This document shows, one piece after another, positions 1-5,892 of a stretch of 5,892 bases of DNA; position 1 is the stretch's first letter, and the number at the start of each line of letters is the position of its first letter. Origin of the DNA: Pseudomonadota bacterium (GTDB taxonomy: Bacteria; Pseudomonadota; Alphaproteobacteria; Azospirillales; Azospirillaceae); the NCBI GenBank assembly GCA_023412175.1, contig JAEYOB010000652.1:1-5892 (forward strand). Direction: 5' to 3'. Made by a program: the position numbers and the translations under genes. The notes below the pieces were generated by a model. It did not search any database. It was given only the letters and a program-made list of their open reading frames with translations, and had not been told where the DNA came from.

Positions 1-2080
1 GCGCCGGGGCGGGTCCCAGCACCGCCACCGTGTCCGAGCGCGGGGCGGCGCGGCCGAGCGCCATGGCGACGCGCTCCACCAGCGCTACGTCCTCGCCCGA
101 CACGATCAGCGCCGCCAGCCGGCCGAACGGCGGCATCGCCGCCTCCAGCCGCATCTCCGCCTCCAACTGGTAGAATCCGTCGCGGTCGCCCGCGGCCAGC
201 GCCTGCATCACCGGGTGCTCGGGCATGTAGGTCTGGAGATAGACGGTGCCCGGCCGCTGACCGCGCCCGGCGCGCCCGGCGACCTGGTGCAGAAGCTGGT
301 AGGTGCGCTCGCCGGCCCGCAGATCGCCGCCGGCCAGGCCAAGATCGGCGTCCACCACGCCGACCAGCGTCAGCATGGGGAAATGGTGACCCTTCGCCAT
401 CACCTGGGTACCGATGACGATGTCCAGCTCGTGGTCGGCGATCTTGCGGATCATCTCCTGGATGGCGCGCGGACCGAACAGCGTGTCCGACGCCATGATC
501 GCGGCGCGGGCGTCGGGGAACAGCTCCGCCACCTCCTCGGCGATGCGCTCGACGCCGGGACCGCAGGCGGCCAGCGTGCCGGCCTCGCCGCACTCCGGGC
601 AGGCCTCGGGCAGCGGCTGCGCCAGCCCGCAATGGTGGCATTGCAGCTTGCGGGCGAGCCGGTGCTCGACCAGCCACGCCGTGCAGTTCGGGCATTGCAG
701 CCGGTGGCCGCAGGCCCGGCACAGCGTCAGCGGCGCATAGCCCCGCCGGTTGAGGAACAGCATGGCCTGCTCCCCCTCCGCCAGCGTCTCGGCCAGCGCC
801 TTCTTCAGGGACGGCGTCAGCCAGTGGCGCGGCGGCGGCCGGTCGGCGCGCAGGTCGATCAGCTTGACGTCCGGCAGCATGGCGCCGCCGTGCCGGCCCG
901 GCAGGTGGATGCGGGTGTAGCGGTTGCTGTCGGCGTTGACCTGCGTCTCCAGCGCCGGCGTGGCGGAGACCAGCGCGATGGGGATCTGTCCCAGATGCGC
1001 CCGCATCACCGCCATGTCGCGGGCGTGGTAGATGGCGCCCTCCTCCTGCTTGTAGGCGAAGTCGTGCTCCTCGTCGACGACGATCAGGCCGAGATCCCGG
1101 TAGGGCAGGAACAGCGCCGAGCGGGCGCCGACCACCACCGGGATCTCGCCGTGCGCCACCGCCCGCCACGTGTCGCGCCGGGTCGCGCCGGTGAGGTCGG
1201 AGTGCCACTCCGCCGGCGGCGCGCCGAAACGCCGGGCGAAACGGTCGAGCCACTGCGCCGACAGCGCGATCTCCGGCAGCAGCACCAGCACCTGCCGGCC
1301 CCGCTCCAGGCACGCCGCGATGGCCTCGTAATAGACCTCGGTCTTGCCGGAGCCGGTGACGCCGTCCAGCAGAATGGTGGCATAGGCGCGCGCCTCCACC
1401 TTCTGCCGGAGGAAATCCGCCGCCGCCTGCTGGTCGCGTGACAGCGTCGGTCCAGGGCGGTCCCACTCCGGGTGCGACAGCTTCGACGGCTGGAGCATCA
1501 CCGGCTCCAGCATCCCGGCCTCGGCCAGCCCGCGCACCACGGTGACGCCGCAGCCCGCCTCACCGGCCAGTTCGGCTGCAGTGCGCGGCGGGCCGCCGTC
1601 GAGCAGCGCCAGCACGCGCTTGCGCGCCTCGGTCATCTTGAAGCCGGGCGGCGGCTCGCCGCCGCTGCGATGGTAGGCGATGGTCGGCTTGGGCGGTTCC
1701 AGCGCGGCGGGTACGCTGACCGCCATCTTCAGCACCATGCCCGGCATGGTCATGGTGTAGCTGGCGACCCAGTCGATGAAGCGGCGCTCCACCTCCGGCA
1801 TCGGCGGCACGTCGAAGCGGCGCACCACCGCCTTGAGGCGGCCGGCCGCCACCGCTCCCGCCCCCTCCCCCCAGACGACGCCGATCACCCGGCGCGGCCC
1901 CAGCGGCACCTCGACGTAATCGCCAGGCCGGAGGTCCAGGCCGGGCGGCACGCGGTAGTCGTAGGGCTCGCGCAGCGGCAGGGGCAGCAGCACGCTCACC
2001 CTCACGTCCCCGGTCGCCGGGGCGGGCGGAACATGGCCGAGCAGGTCGGCGGGGGCGGAACTGGCGTGCGAAGCGCGCAT
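1..2080 (-). CDS. priA: PriA, primosomal replication-restart DNA helicase (3' end missing)
   Basis: PriA is an ATP-dependent 3'-to-5' superfamily 2 helicase that binds abandoned replication forks and D-loops and starts reloading of the replicative helicase. The frame is open for 693 codons from ATG at 2080 and runs off the left edge. Visible landmarks: 3'-DNA-binding domain at about 28-130; winged-helix region at about 140-195; Walker A GVTGSGKT at 240-247 (K246); Walker B DEEH at 336-339; motif III SAT at 372-374; eight zinc-binding cysteines in four CxxC pairs at 454/457, 463/466, 481/484 and 494/497; [12 protein letters not shown]; and QVAGRAGR at 599-606. The last readable residues, LGPAPA, match the conserved VLGP-PA segment near the family's end, so I estimate 50-60 residues are missing. 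About 25 residues precede the conserved start; a GTG at 2005 is an alternative start. A weak AAAGG lies upstream of the ATG. Family assignment is certain, the start less so. Confidence 0.97.
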   Translation of the reverse strand, partial: MRASHASSAPADLLGHVPPAPATGDVRVSVLLPLPLREPYDYRVPPGLDLRPGDYVEVPLGPRRVIGVVWGEGAGAVAAGRLKAVVRRFDVPPMPEVERRFIDWVASYTMTMPGMVLKMAVSVPAALEPPKPTIAYHRSGGEPPPGFKMTEARKRVLALLDGGPPRTAAELAGEAGCGVTVVRGLAEAGMLEPVMLQPSKLSHPEWDRPGPTLSRDQQAAADFLRQKVEARAYATILLDGVTGSGKTEVYYEAIAACLERGRQVLVLLPEIALSAQWLDRFARRFGAPPAEWHSDLTGATRRDTWRAVAHGEIPVVVGARSALFLPYRDLGLIVVDEEHDFAYKQEEGAIYHARDMAVMRAHLGQIPIALVSATPALETQVNADSNRYTRIHLPGRHGGAMLPDVKLIDLRADRPPPRHWLTPSLKKALAETLAEGEQAMLFLNRRGYAPLTLCRACGHRLQCPNCTAWLVEHRLARKLQCHHCGLAQPLPEACPECGEAGTLAACGPGVERIAEEVAELFPDARAAIMASDTLFGPRAIQEMIRKIADHELDIVIGTQVMAKGHHFPMLTLVGVVDADLGLAGGDLRAGERTYQLLHQVAGRAGRGQRPGTVYLQTYMPEHPVMQALAAGDRDGFYQLEAEMRLEAAMPPFGRLAALIVSGEDVALVERVAMALGRAAPRSDTVAVLGPAPA

Positions 2081-2091
2081 ACGTTAAACTG

Positions 2092-2096
2092 CCTTT
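2092..2096 (-). promoter_or_regulatory. Weak ribosome binding site candidate for priA
   Basis: Read on the minus strand, the sequence AAAGG lies 11 bases before the ATG at 2080. It is a partial Shine-Dalgarno match with slightly long spacing. It mildly favours the ATG at 2080 over the internal GTG at 2005, in front of which I see no better site. Confidence 0.35.
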
Positions 2097-2130
2097 CGGA
2101 CGATGCGCCCGGTGCCGCTGTTGTGGTAGG

Positions 2131-2142
2131 GCGTGCGCACGC
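2131..2142. repeat. Perfect 12-bp palindrome GCGTGCGCACGC
   Basis: GCGTGCGCACGC equals its own reverse complement; the flanking bases (G and G) do not extend the symmetry. It sits midway in the divergent priA/transaldolase gap, 56 bases before the transaldolase start. It could be an operator for a dimeric regulator, but GC-rich DNA produces such palindromes readily and no regulator is known to me for this sequence. Confidence 0.4.
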
Positions 2143-2153
2143 GGGCGACCCCG

Positions 2154-2183
2154 CCCAACCGCATCAAGCCCAACCGCTTCAAG
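2154..2183 (+). repeat. Tandem 15-bp direct repeat upstream of the transaldolase gene
   Basis: Two adjacent copies, CCCAACCGCATCAAG (2154-2168) and CCCAACCGCTTCAAG (2169-2183), differ at one base (14 of 15 identical). They end 15 bases before the transaldolase ATG, so they would lie in the 5' leader of the mRNA if transcription starts upstream. In the transaldolase frame they would read [10 protein letters not shown] if translation began at GTG 2133, but that extension is not part of the known family fold. Confidence 0.6.
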
Positions 2184-2184
2184 C

Positions 2185-2202
2185 ATGGACCCGTCATCAT
2201 GA
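2185..2202 (+). other. Possible five-codon leader mini-ORF (MDPSS) ending in ATGA at the transaldolase start
   Basis: An ATG at 2185 opens a frame of five codons, Met-Asp-Pro-Ser-Ser, whose TGA stop at 2200-2202 overlaps the transaldolase ATG at 2199-2201 as ATGA. The transaldolase start lacks a good Shine-Dalgarno sequence of its own (only a GGA about 10 bases upstream), so termination-reinitiation is conceivable. The mini-ORF also lacks a clear ribosome binding site, and a frame this short can arise by chance. Confidence 0.2.
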
Positions 2203-2855
2203 AGTTCTTCGTCGACACCGCCGACATCGCCGAGATCCGCGATCTGGCCGACACCGGCCTGTTGGACGGTGTTACCACCAATCCCTCCCTGGTCGCCAAG
2301 TCCGGCCGCAAGTTCCTCGATCTCGTGGCCGAGATCTGCGAGGTGGTCAACGGTCCGGTGAGCGCCGAGGTGGCCTCCACCGATTTCGAGACCATGCTGG
2401 CCGAAGCGCACAAGATCGCCAAGATCTCGCACCGCGTCGCCGTGAAGGTGCCGCTGACCCCGGCCGGCCTCAAGGTCTGCAAGATCATCTCGTCCGAAGG
2501 GACGATGGTCAACGTCACGCTGTGCTTCTCGTCGGCGCAGGCGATCCTCGCCGCCAAGGCGGGCGCCAGCTTCGTGTCGCCGTTCGTCGGCCGCCTGGAC
2601 GACATCGGCCAGGACGGCATGGGCATCATCCAGGACATCTGCGAGATCTACCGCAACTACGACAATTTCAAGACCGAGGTGCTGGTCGCCTCGATCCGCA
2701 ACCCCATGCACATCGTCAAGGCCGCGCGCCTGGGTGCCCATGTGGTGACCGCGCCGCCGGCGGTGCTGAAGCAGCTCTTCGCCCATCCGCTGACCGACAA
2801 GGGCCTCGCCCAGTTCGTCGACGACTGGAAGAAGACCGGCCAGTCGATCCTGTAA
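2199..2855 (+). CDS. tal: Small transaldolase of the TalC/FSA family (often labelled fructose-6-phosphate aldolase, fsa)
   Basis: A cytoplasmic class I aldolase of 218 residues, the usual size for this TIM-barrel family (about 212-220). Transaldolases move a dihydroxyacetone unit between sugar phosphates in the non-oxidative pentose phosphate pathway. The start [10 protein letters not shown] matches the family N-terminus; TTNPSL is at 26-31; the Schiff-base lysine is K83 in [17 protein letters not shown] is at 127-135. E57 and F129 occupy the positions that are Gln59 and Tyr131 in E. coli FSA and Glu and Phe in true transaldolases, so I favour transaldolase activity although many annotations call this gene fsa. 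A longer frame from GTG 2133 would add 22 residues, including the translated repeat, and is unlikely. The start has no strong Shine-Dalgarno site. It is the first gene of a plus-strand group with DUF484 and xerC, 16 bases before the next ATG. Confidence 0.95.
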   Translation: MKFFVDTADIAEIRDLADTGLLDGVTTNPSLVAKSGRKFLDLVAEICEVVNGPVSAEVASTDFETMLAEAHKIAKISHRVAVKVPLTPAGLKVCKIISSEGTMVNVTLCFSSAQAILAAKAGASFVSPFVGRLDDIGQDGMGIIQDICEIYRNYDNFKTEVLVASIRNPMHIVKAARLGAHVVTAPPAVLKQLFAHPLTDKGLAQFVDDWKKTGQSIL

Positions 2856-2860
2856 GGTTC

Positions 2861-2865
2861 GGAGG
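2861..2865 (+). promoter_or_regulatory. Ribosome binding site GGAGG for the DUF484 gene
   Basis: A consensus GGAGG lies between the transaldolase stop codon and the ATG at 2872, with six bases of spacing. It fixes the start at 2872 rather than the in-frame ATG at 2902. It is the strongest Shine-Dalgarno site in the window. Confidence 0.85.
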
Positions 2866-2871
2866 ACCCGC

Positions 2872-3585
2872 ATGGCCCGCGAGCCGGGACCCACGCACCG
2901 GATGCCGGACGCCCTCACCGCCGAGGACGTCTGCACCTACCTGCGTGCGCATCCCGACTTTCTGGCCCAGCACGCCGAACTCGTCGGCCACCTCACCCCG
3001 CCGTCGCACGACCGCGGGCGCGGGGTGGTCGACTTCCAGGCCTTCATGGTGGAACGGCTGCGCGGCGACGTCCGCACGCTCAAGGAGCAGCAGCGCGAGC
3101 TGATCGCCACCACCCGCGCCAACATGAACAGCCAGAACCGCATCCACGCGGCGGTGCTGTTCCTGCTGGACGCCCGGAACTTCGAACAGCTCATCCAGAC
3201 CATCGCCACCGATCTGGCGGTGCTGCTGGACCTGGACGTCGCCTGCCTCGTCATCGAATCCAACGGGCACGACATCCCGCACGTGCACCGCTCCGGCGTC
3301 CGGGTGGTCGAGCCGGGAATGATCGACCACTGGCTGGGCACCCGCGACGTGGTGCTGAGGTCCGACGTGGAGGGCGACCCGGAGATCTACGGCCCCGGTG
3401 CCGGGCTGGTGCATTCCGAGGCGCTGATCCGCCTGCAGATCTCCAGCGAGACGCCGCAGGGGATGCTGGCCTTCGGATCGCGCGAGCCGGACATGTTCCA
3501 CCAGGGCCAGGGCACCGAACTGGTGTGCTTCCTCGCCCGCGTGGTCGAGCGCTGCATCCGCTCCTGGCTCGAACTGCCGGGATGA
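2872..3585 (+). CDS. DUF484 family protein with GAF-like domain (YigA-like)
   Basis: A cytoplasmic protein of 237 residues of the DUF484 family, whose biochemical role is not established. The N-terminal part has the family pattern: VCTYLRAHPDFLAQHAEL at 20-37, then VVDFQAFMVERLR at 52-64, running into a helical, probably coiled-coil stretch (about 56-92, charged and Gln-rich). Residues from about 100 to 232 look like a GAF-type sensory fold, including DVACLVIES at 122-130 and GMLAFGSREPDMF at 197-209. There is no signal peptide or membrane segment. DUF484 genes commonly sit directly before xerC, as yigA does in E. coli (dapF-yigA-xerC), and here the last bases overlap the xerC start. This context suggests co-expression with, and perhaps an accessory role for, XerC, but no catalytic residues point to a specific function. 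No ligand can be named. Confidence 0.9.
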   Translation: MAREPGPTHRMPDALTAEDVCTYLRAHPDFLAQHAELVGHLTPPSHDRGRGVVDFQAFMVERLRGDVRTLKEQQRELIATTRANMNSQNRIHAAVLFLLDARNFEQLIQTIATDLAVLLDLDVACLVIESNGHDIPHVHRSGVRVVEPGMIDHWLGTRDVVLRSDVEGDPEIYGPGAGLVHSEALIRLQISSETPQGMLAFGSREPDMFHQGQGTELVCFLARVVERCIRSWLELPG

Positions 3586-4538
3586 GCCAACCCGATCCCG
3601 TCCTCGGCTTCTCCGCCCAGGCGGACGTGCAGGACGCGCTGGCCCACTGGCACCGCTGGCTGACTTCCGAGAGGAACGTCTCTCCCCACACGCTCTCCGC
3701 CTATGTCGGCGACGTATCCGAATTCCTGAAGTTCCTCACCGGCTATCGCGGCCGGCCGCCGTCCATGAACGACCTGGGCGGCCTGACGGCCACCGATTTC
3801 CGCGCCTGGCTGGCGCAGCGCGCCGGCGCCGGCCTGATCGCCGCCAGCCGGGCACGGGCGCTGGCCGCGGTGCGCAACCTGTTCCGCTGGCTCGACCGCT
3901 CGGGCCGGCTGCACAACGCCGCCATCGGCACGCTGGGCACGCCGAAGGCCAAGCTCCCGGTGCCGCGCCCGCTGACCGAGAAGGATGCCGCGGCGCTGCT
4001 CGACGCCGCCGGCGACGAGCCCGACGCGCCGTGGATCGGCAGGCGCGACCGCGCGCTGTTCACGCTGCTGTACGGCTGCGGGCTGCGCATCTCCGAGGCG
4101 CTGGACCTGCCGCGCAGGGACGCGCCGCTGGGCGACACGCTGCGGGTGCTCGGCAAGGGGCGGAAGGAGCGCATGGTGCCCGTCCTGCCGGCAGTGAACG
4201 ACGCGGTGCGGGCCTACCTGGACGCCTGCCCCTTCGACCCCGGCCCGGATGGCCCGCTGTTCCTGGGCGTGCGGGGCAAGCGGTTGCAACCAGCCATTGC
4301 GCAGCGGCAGATGCAGCACCTGCGCCGCCTGATGGGGCTGCCGGAGACGGCGACGCCGCACGCGCTGCGCCACAGCTTCGCAACGCACCTGCTGGCCGGC
4401 GGCGGCGACCTGCGCGCCATCCAGGATCTGCTGGGCCATGCGTCGCTCTCCACCACCCAGCGCTACACGGACGTGGAGACCGAGCAGCTTCTCGCCGTCT
4501 ACAACGGCGCCCACCCGCGGGCGCGCAAGCGGGAATGA
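3582..4538 (+). CDS. xerC: XerC, tyrosine site-specific recombinase
   Basis: XerC acts with XerD at the dif site to resolve chromosome dimers at the septum before division. The 318-residue protein has an N-terminal SAM-like core-binding domain (about 17-107, with SPHTLSAY at 34-41) and a C-terminal catalytic domain (about 128-310). The full active-site set is visible: R169 in GCGLRISEAL, K192 in GKGRKER, H260 and R263 in HALRHSFATHLL, H286 in LLGHASLSTTQRYT, and nucleophile Y295, nine residues after H286 as in E. coli XerC. It is about 20 residues longer than E. coli XerC (298). The ATG at 3582 overlaps the DUF484 TGA as ATGA, indicating translational coupling; I see no strong Shine-Dalgarno site. 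An in-frame extension starting at 3525 lies inside DUF484 and is unlikely. XerC rather than XerD or a phage integrase is inferred from the DUF484 neighbour and from the absence of any mobile-element feature nearby. Confidence 0.94.
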   Translation: MSQPDPVLGFSAQADVQDALAHWHRWLTSERNVSPHTLSAYVGDVSEFLKFLTGYRGRPPSMNDLGGLTATDFRAWLAQRAGAGLIAASRARALAAVRNLFRWLDRSGRLHNAAIGTLGTPKAKLPVPRPLTEKDAAALLDAAGDEPDAPWIGRRDRALFTLLYGCGLRISEALDLPRRDAPLGDTLRVLGKGRKERMVPVLPAVNDAVRAYLDACPFDPGPDGPLFLGVRGKRLQPAIAQRQMQHLRRLMGLPETATPHALRHSFATHLLAGGGDLRAIQDLLGHASLSTTQRYTDVETEQLLAVYNGAHPRARKRE

Positions 4539-4659
4539 CGGGAACGCGGGCGGGCGTGCCTTCCCCAGCGCAGTGTCGAGCTGAAATCGACTCTTGGTTG
4601 CCGTGCGCCGACCGTCTAGTCTTTTCGCCGAAGACGCCGCCCACGCCCGAGTTCCCAGC
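4539..4659 (+). promoter_or_regulatory. Intergenic region between xerC and the sensor kinase; probable kinase promoter region
   Basis: This 121-bp gap is locally richer in A and T around 4574-4625 than the flanking genes. It contains a short inverted repeat, GTCGA (4575-4579) and TCGAC (4587-4591) with a 7-base loop. A possible weak promoter is TTGGTT (4594-4599) followed after 17 bases by TAGTCT (4617-4622), which matches the -10 consensus poorly. A bulged GGGAA/TTCCC hairpin just after the xerC stop (4540-4565) has no T-run. A promoter here is inferred mainly from the gap and the change of function. Confidence 0.35.
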
Positions 4660-5892
4660 ATGCTGACCCAAACGAGGATCGCCGTCATCGCCTTCGCGCT
4701 GGCCGTGGCGGTGCTGGGTGGCGCGCTGTGGGTGGGCATGGTTCGGTTCGACCATCGGCAAACGGTGCGTAGCGCCGAGCGCATGACCCACGACGTGGCC
4801 GCCCTGCTGGAGGAGCACGCCAAGCGCACGGTCGAGGCGAGCAACCTGATCCTCATCCACGTCGCCGAACTGGTCCGCGAGCACGGCTACGCCGAGGCCA
4901 TCACCACCGAGCACATCTGGCGCGACATCAGGGAGATGGCCGGGCAACTGCCGCAGGTCGGCTGGATCTTCGTCATCGACACCGAAGGACGGTTCATCCT
5001 GTCCTCGCTGCAACACCCGGCCCCCGCGGGCAACGTCGCCAACCGCGATTATTTCCACGCCCACCGCGACCTGCGCGCCGAAACGGCGATCGGCCCCGCG
5101 GTGGTGAACCCCGCCACGGGACGCATCGTCTTCACCGTCAGCCGTCGCCTGTCCACGCCCGACGGGGGCTTCGCCGGGGTGGTGCTGGCGGCCATCGACG
5201 CCAGCTACTTCCACGACCTCTACAGATCGCTCAACCTCAGCCGCGGCACGTCGAATGGAGAGATCGCCATCGTCCGCGACGACGGTTCGCTGCTGGTGCG
5301 CCACCCCATGGGCATGACGGACATCGGCACCACCCTGCGCGACACCCCGCTGTTCAGCACCCACCTTCCGCAGGCCGCCGCGGGCGTGTTCACCGAGGAG
5401 ACACCCGGCGGCGGGCGCATCGTCGCCTATCGCCGCGTCGGCGGGTTGCCGCTGGTGGTCAGCGCCGCGGTGGCGCACGCCGACGCCCTGGCCGATTGGC
5501 GCGAGCGCGTGCTGTGGACCGGCGCGCTGTTCGCGGCGGTGCTGCTGTCGGTGGGCGGCTTCGCGGCGCTGACGCTGGCGGCCATCCGCCGCGAGGAGAG
5601 CGCCCGCCTCGCCCTGCTAAAGGCCAACGGCAGCCTGGAGCAGCGGGTGGCCGACCGCACCGCCGAACTCACCTCCGCCAAGGAGCTTGCCGAGCGCGAG
5701 AGCCAGGCGAAGTCGCACTTCCTCGCCAACGTCAGCCACGAACTGCGCACGCCGCTCAACGCCGTCATCGGCTTCTCCGAGCTGCTGACCAGCGGTTACC
5801 CCGGCCCGCTCACCGACAAGCAGCGCCAGTACCTGGATACCATCCACCAGTCCGGCAGCCATCTGCTGGGCATCATCAACGACATCCTAGAC
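4660..5892 (+). CDS. Membrane-bound sensor histidine kinase with periplasmic Cache-type domain (3' end missing)
   Basis: The N-terminal 411 residues of a two-component sensor kinase are present; the frame is open to the right edge. Order: a short cytoplasmic start, transmembrane helix at about 7-28, a periplasmic region of about 250 residues, a second membrane helix at about 284-308, a charged coiled-coil linker at 311-350, and the dimerisation/phosphoacceptor (HisKA) domain with [18 protein letters not shown], phospho-accepting H360. The periplasmic part has Cache/PDC hallmarks: [17 protein letters not shown] at 100-116, [10 protein letters not shown] at 128-137, SRRL at 161-164, [16 protein letters not shown] at 173-188 and [10 protein letters not shown] at 207-216. 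No HAMP or PAS domain lies between the membrane and HisKA. The ATP-binding domain, and any receiver domain that would make it a hybrid kinase, would be outside the window. The ATG at 4660 has no clear Shine-Dalgarno site, but it places the first membrane helix directly after the start. The ligand cannot be read from the sequence. Confidence 0.93.
   Translation, partial: MLTQTRIAVIAFALAVAVLGGALWVGMVRFDHRQTVRSAERMTHDVAALLEEHAKRTVEASNLILIHVAELVREHGYAEAITTEHIWRDIREMAGQLPQVGWIFVIDTEGRFILSSLQHPAPAGNVANRDYFHAHRDLRAETAIGPAVVNPATGRIVFTVSRRLSTPDGGFAGVVLAAIDASYFHDLYRSLNLSRGTSNGEIAIVRDDGSLLVRHPMGMTDIGTTLRDTPLFSTHLPQAAAGVFTEETPGGGRIVAYRRVGGLPLVVSAAVAHADALADWRERVLWTGALFAAVLLSVGGFAALTLAAIRREESARLALLKANGSLEQRVADRTAELTSAKELAERESQAKSHFLANVSHELRTPLNAVIGFSELLTSGYPGPLTDKQRQYLDTIHQSGSHLLGIINDILD

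Larger units (their letters stand above)
2081..2198. promoter_or_regulatory. Divergent intergenic region between priA and the transaldolase gene
   Basis: This 118-bp gap must hold the promoters for both the leftward priA and the rightward transaldolase-DUF484-xerC group, unless either is transcribed from inside the opposite gene. I see no convincing -35/-10 pair on either strand. TAAACT at 2085-2090 resembles a -10 box for rightward transcription, but no good -35 partner lies at the right distance. The gap contains a perfect 12-bp palindrome, a tandem 15-bp repeat and a five-codon mini-ORF. The promoter role is inferred from gene orientation only. Confidence 0.5.

Noticed and set aside
215..1441. 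Long plus-strand open frame (408 codons) opposite priA
   Set aside because: The translation is low-complexity Arg/Gly/Ala/Gln-rich with no family motif, and the minus strand carries an intact PriA with all helicase and zinc motifs. High GC content leaves antisense frames open.
1560..2936. Long minus-strand open frame over the transaldolase gene and priA start
   Set aside because: It is out of frame with PriA and antisense to a well-conserved transaldolase, with no recognisable domain.
1472..3103. Very long plus-strand open frame (543 codons) spanning the end of priA, the gap and the transaldolase gene
   Set aside because: It crosses three unrelated regions in a frame that is not the transaldolase frame and has the Arg/His-rich composition of a shadow. 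The transaldolase is recognisable in another frame.
3582..4538. Tyrosine recombinase as a sign of an integrated mobile element
   Set aside because: It is coupled to DUF484, the standard context of housekeeping xerC. There is no tRNA, attachment-site repeat, excisionase or phage gene in the window, and its composition matches its neighbours.
4540..4565. Possible rho-independent terminator after xerC (GGGAA ... TTCCC)
   Set aside because: The stem is short (5 plus 3 pairs) with a 4-base bulge, and no T-run follows.
3387..4856. Long minus-strand open frame (489 codons) opposite xerC
   Set aside because: It is antisense to xerC, whose complete catalytic residue set proves the plus-strand reading; the antisense protein is Arg/Gln/Ala-rich without motifs.
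4060..5478. Long minus-strand open frame (472 codons) opposite xerC and the kinase
   Set aside because: It spans two plus-strand genes with clear motifs and is His/Arg/Gly-rich with no family signature.

Overview
The window is GC-rich throughout and reads as ordinary chromosomal DNA of an alphaproteobacterium. An Azospirillum-like member of the Rhodospirillales is my best guess. That guess rests on the composition, the gene set and the style of the sensor kinase; no database search was possible. I see no rRNA, tRNA, insertion sequence, CRISPR array or phage gene.

Layout. Positions 1-2080 (minus strand) hold most of priA, the replication-restart primosome helicase; its C-terminus runs off the left edge. 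A 118-bp divergent gap (2081-2198) follows. On the plus strand come three closely packed genes that look like one transcription unit. The first is a small transaldolase of the TalC/FSA family (2199-2855). The second is a DUF484 protein with a GAF-like C-terminus (2872-3585), which has a strong GGAGG ribosome binding site. The third is the tyrosine recombinase xerC (3582-4538), whose start overlaps the DUF484 stop as ATGA. After a 121-bp gap (4539-4659), a membrane-bound sensor histidine kinase with a periplasmic Cache-type domain begins at 4660 and leaves the window at 5892, just after its phospho-accepting histidine region.

How the genes relate. PriA restarts stalled replication forks, and XerC (with XerD, not in this window) resolves chromosome dimers at dif. 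Both therefore serve chromosome replication and segregation, although they are divergently transcribed here. DUF484 beside xerC is a long-known proteobacterial arrangement (yigA-xerC in E. coli). The transaldolase belongs to the non-oxidative pentose phosphate branch and has no obvious link to its neighbours. The kinase appears to be a separate unit.

I found no convincing new system. The points most worth checking are small: active-site residues that argue for transaldolase rather than fructose-6-phosphate aldolase activity, an unusual leader in front of the transaldolase gene (tandem 15-bp repeat, 12-bp palindrome, five-codon mini-ORF ending in ATGA at the start codon), the uncertain PriA N-terminus, and the ligand and output of the truncated kinase.
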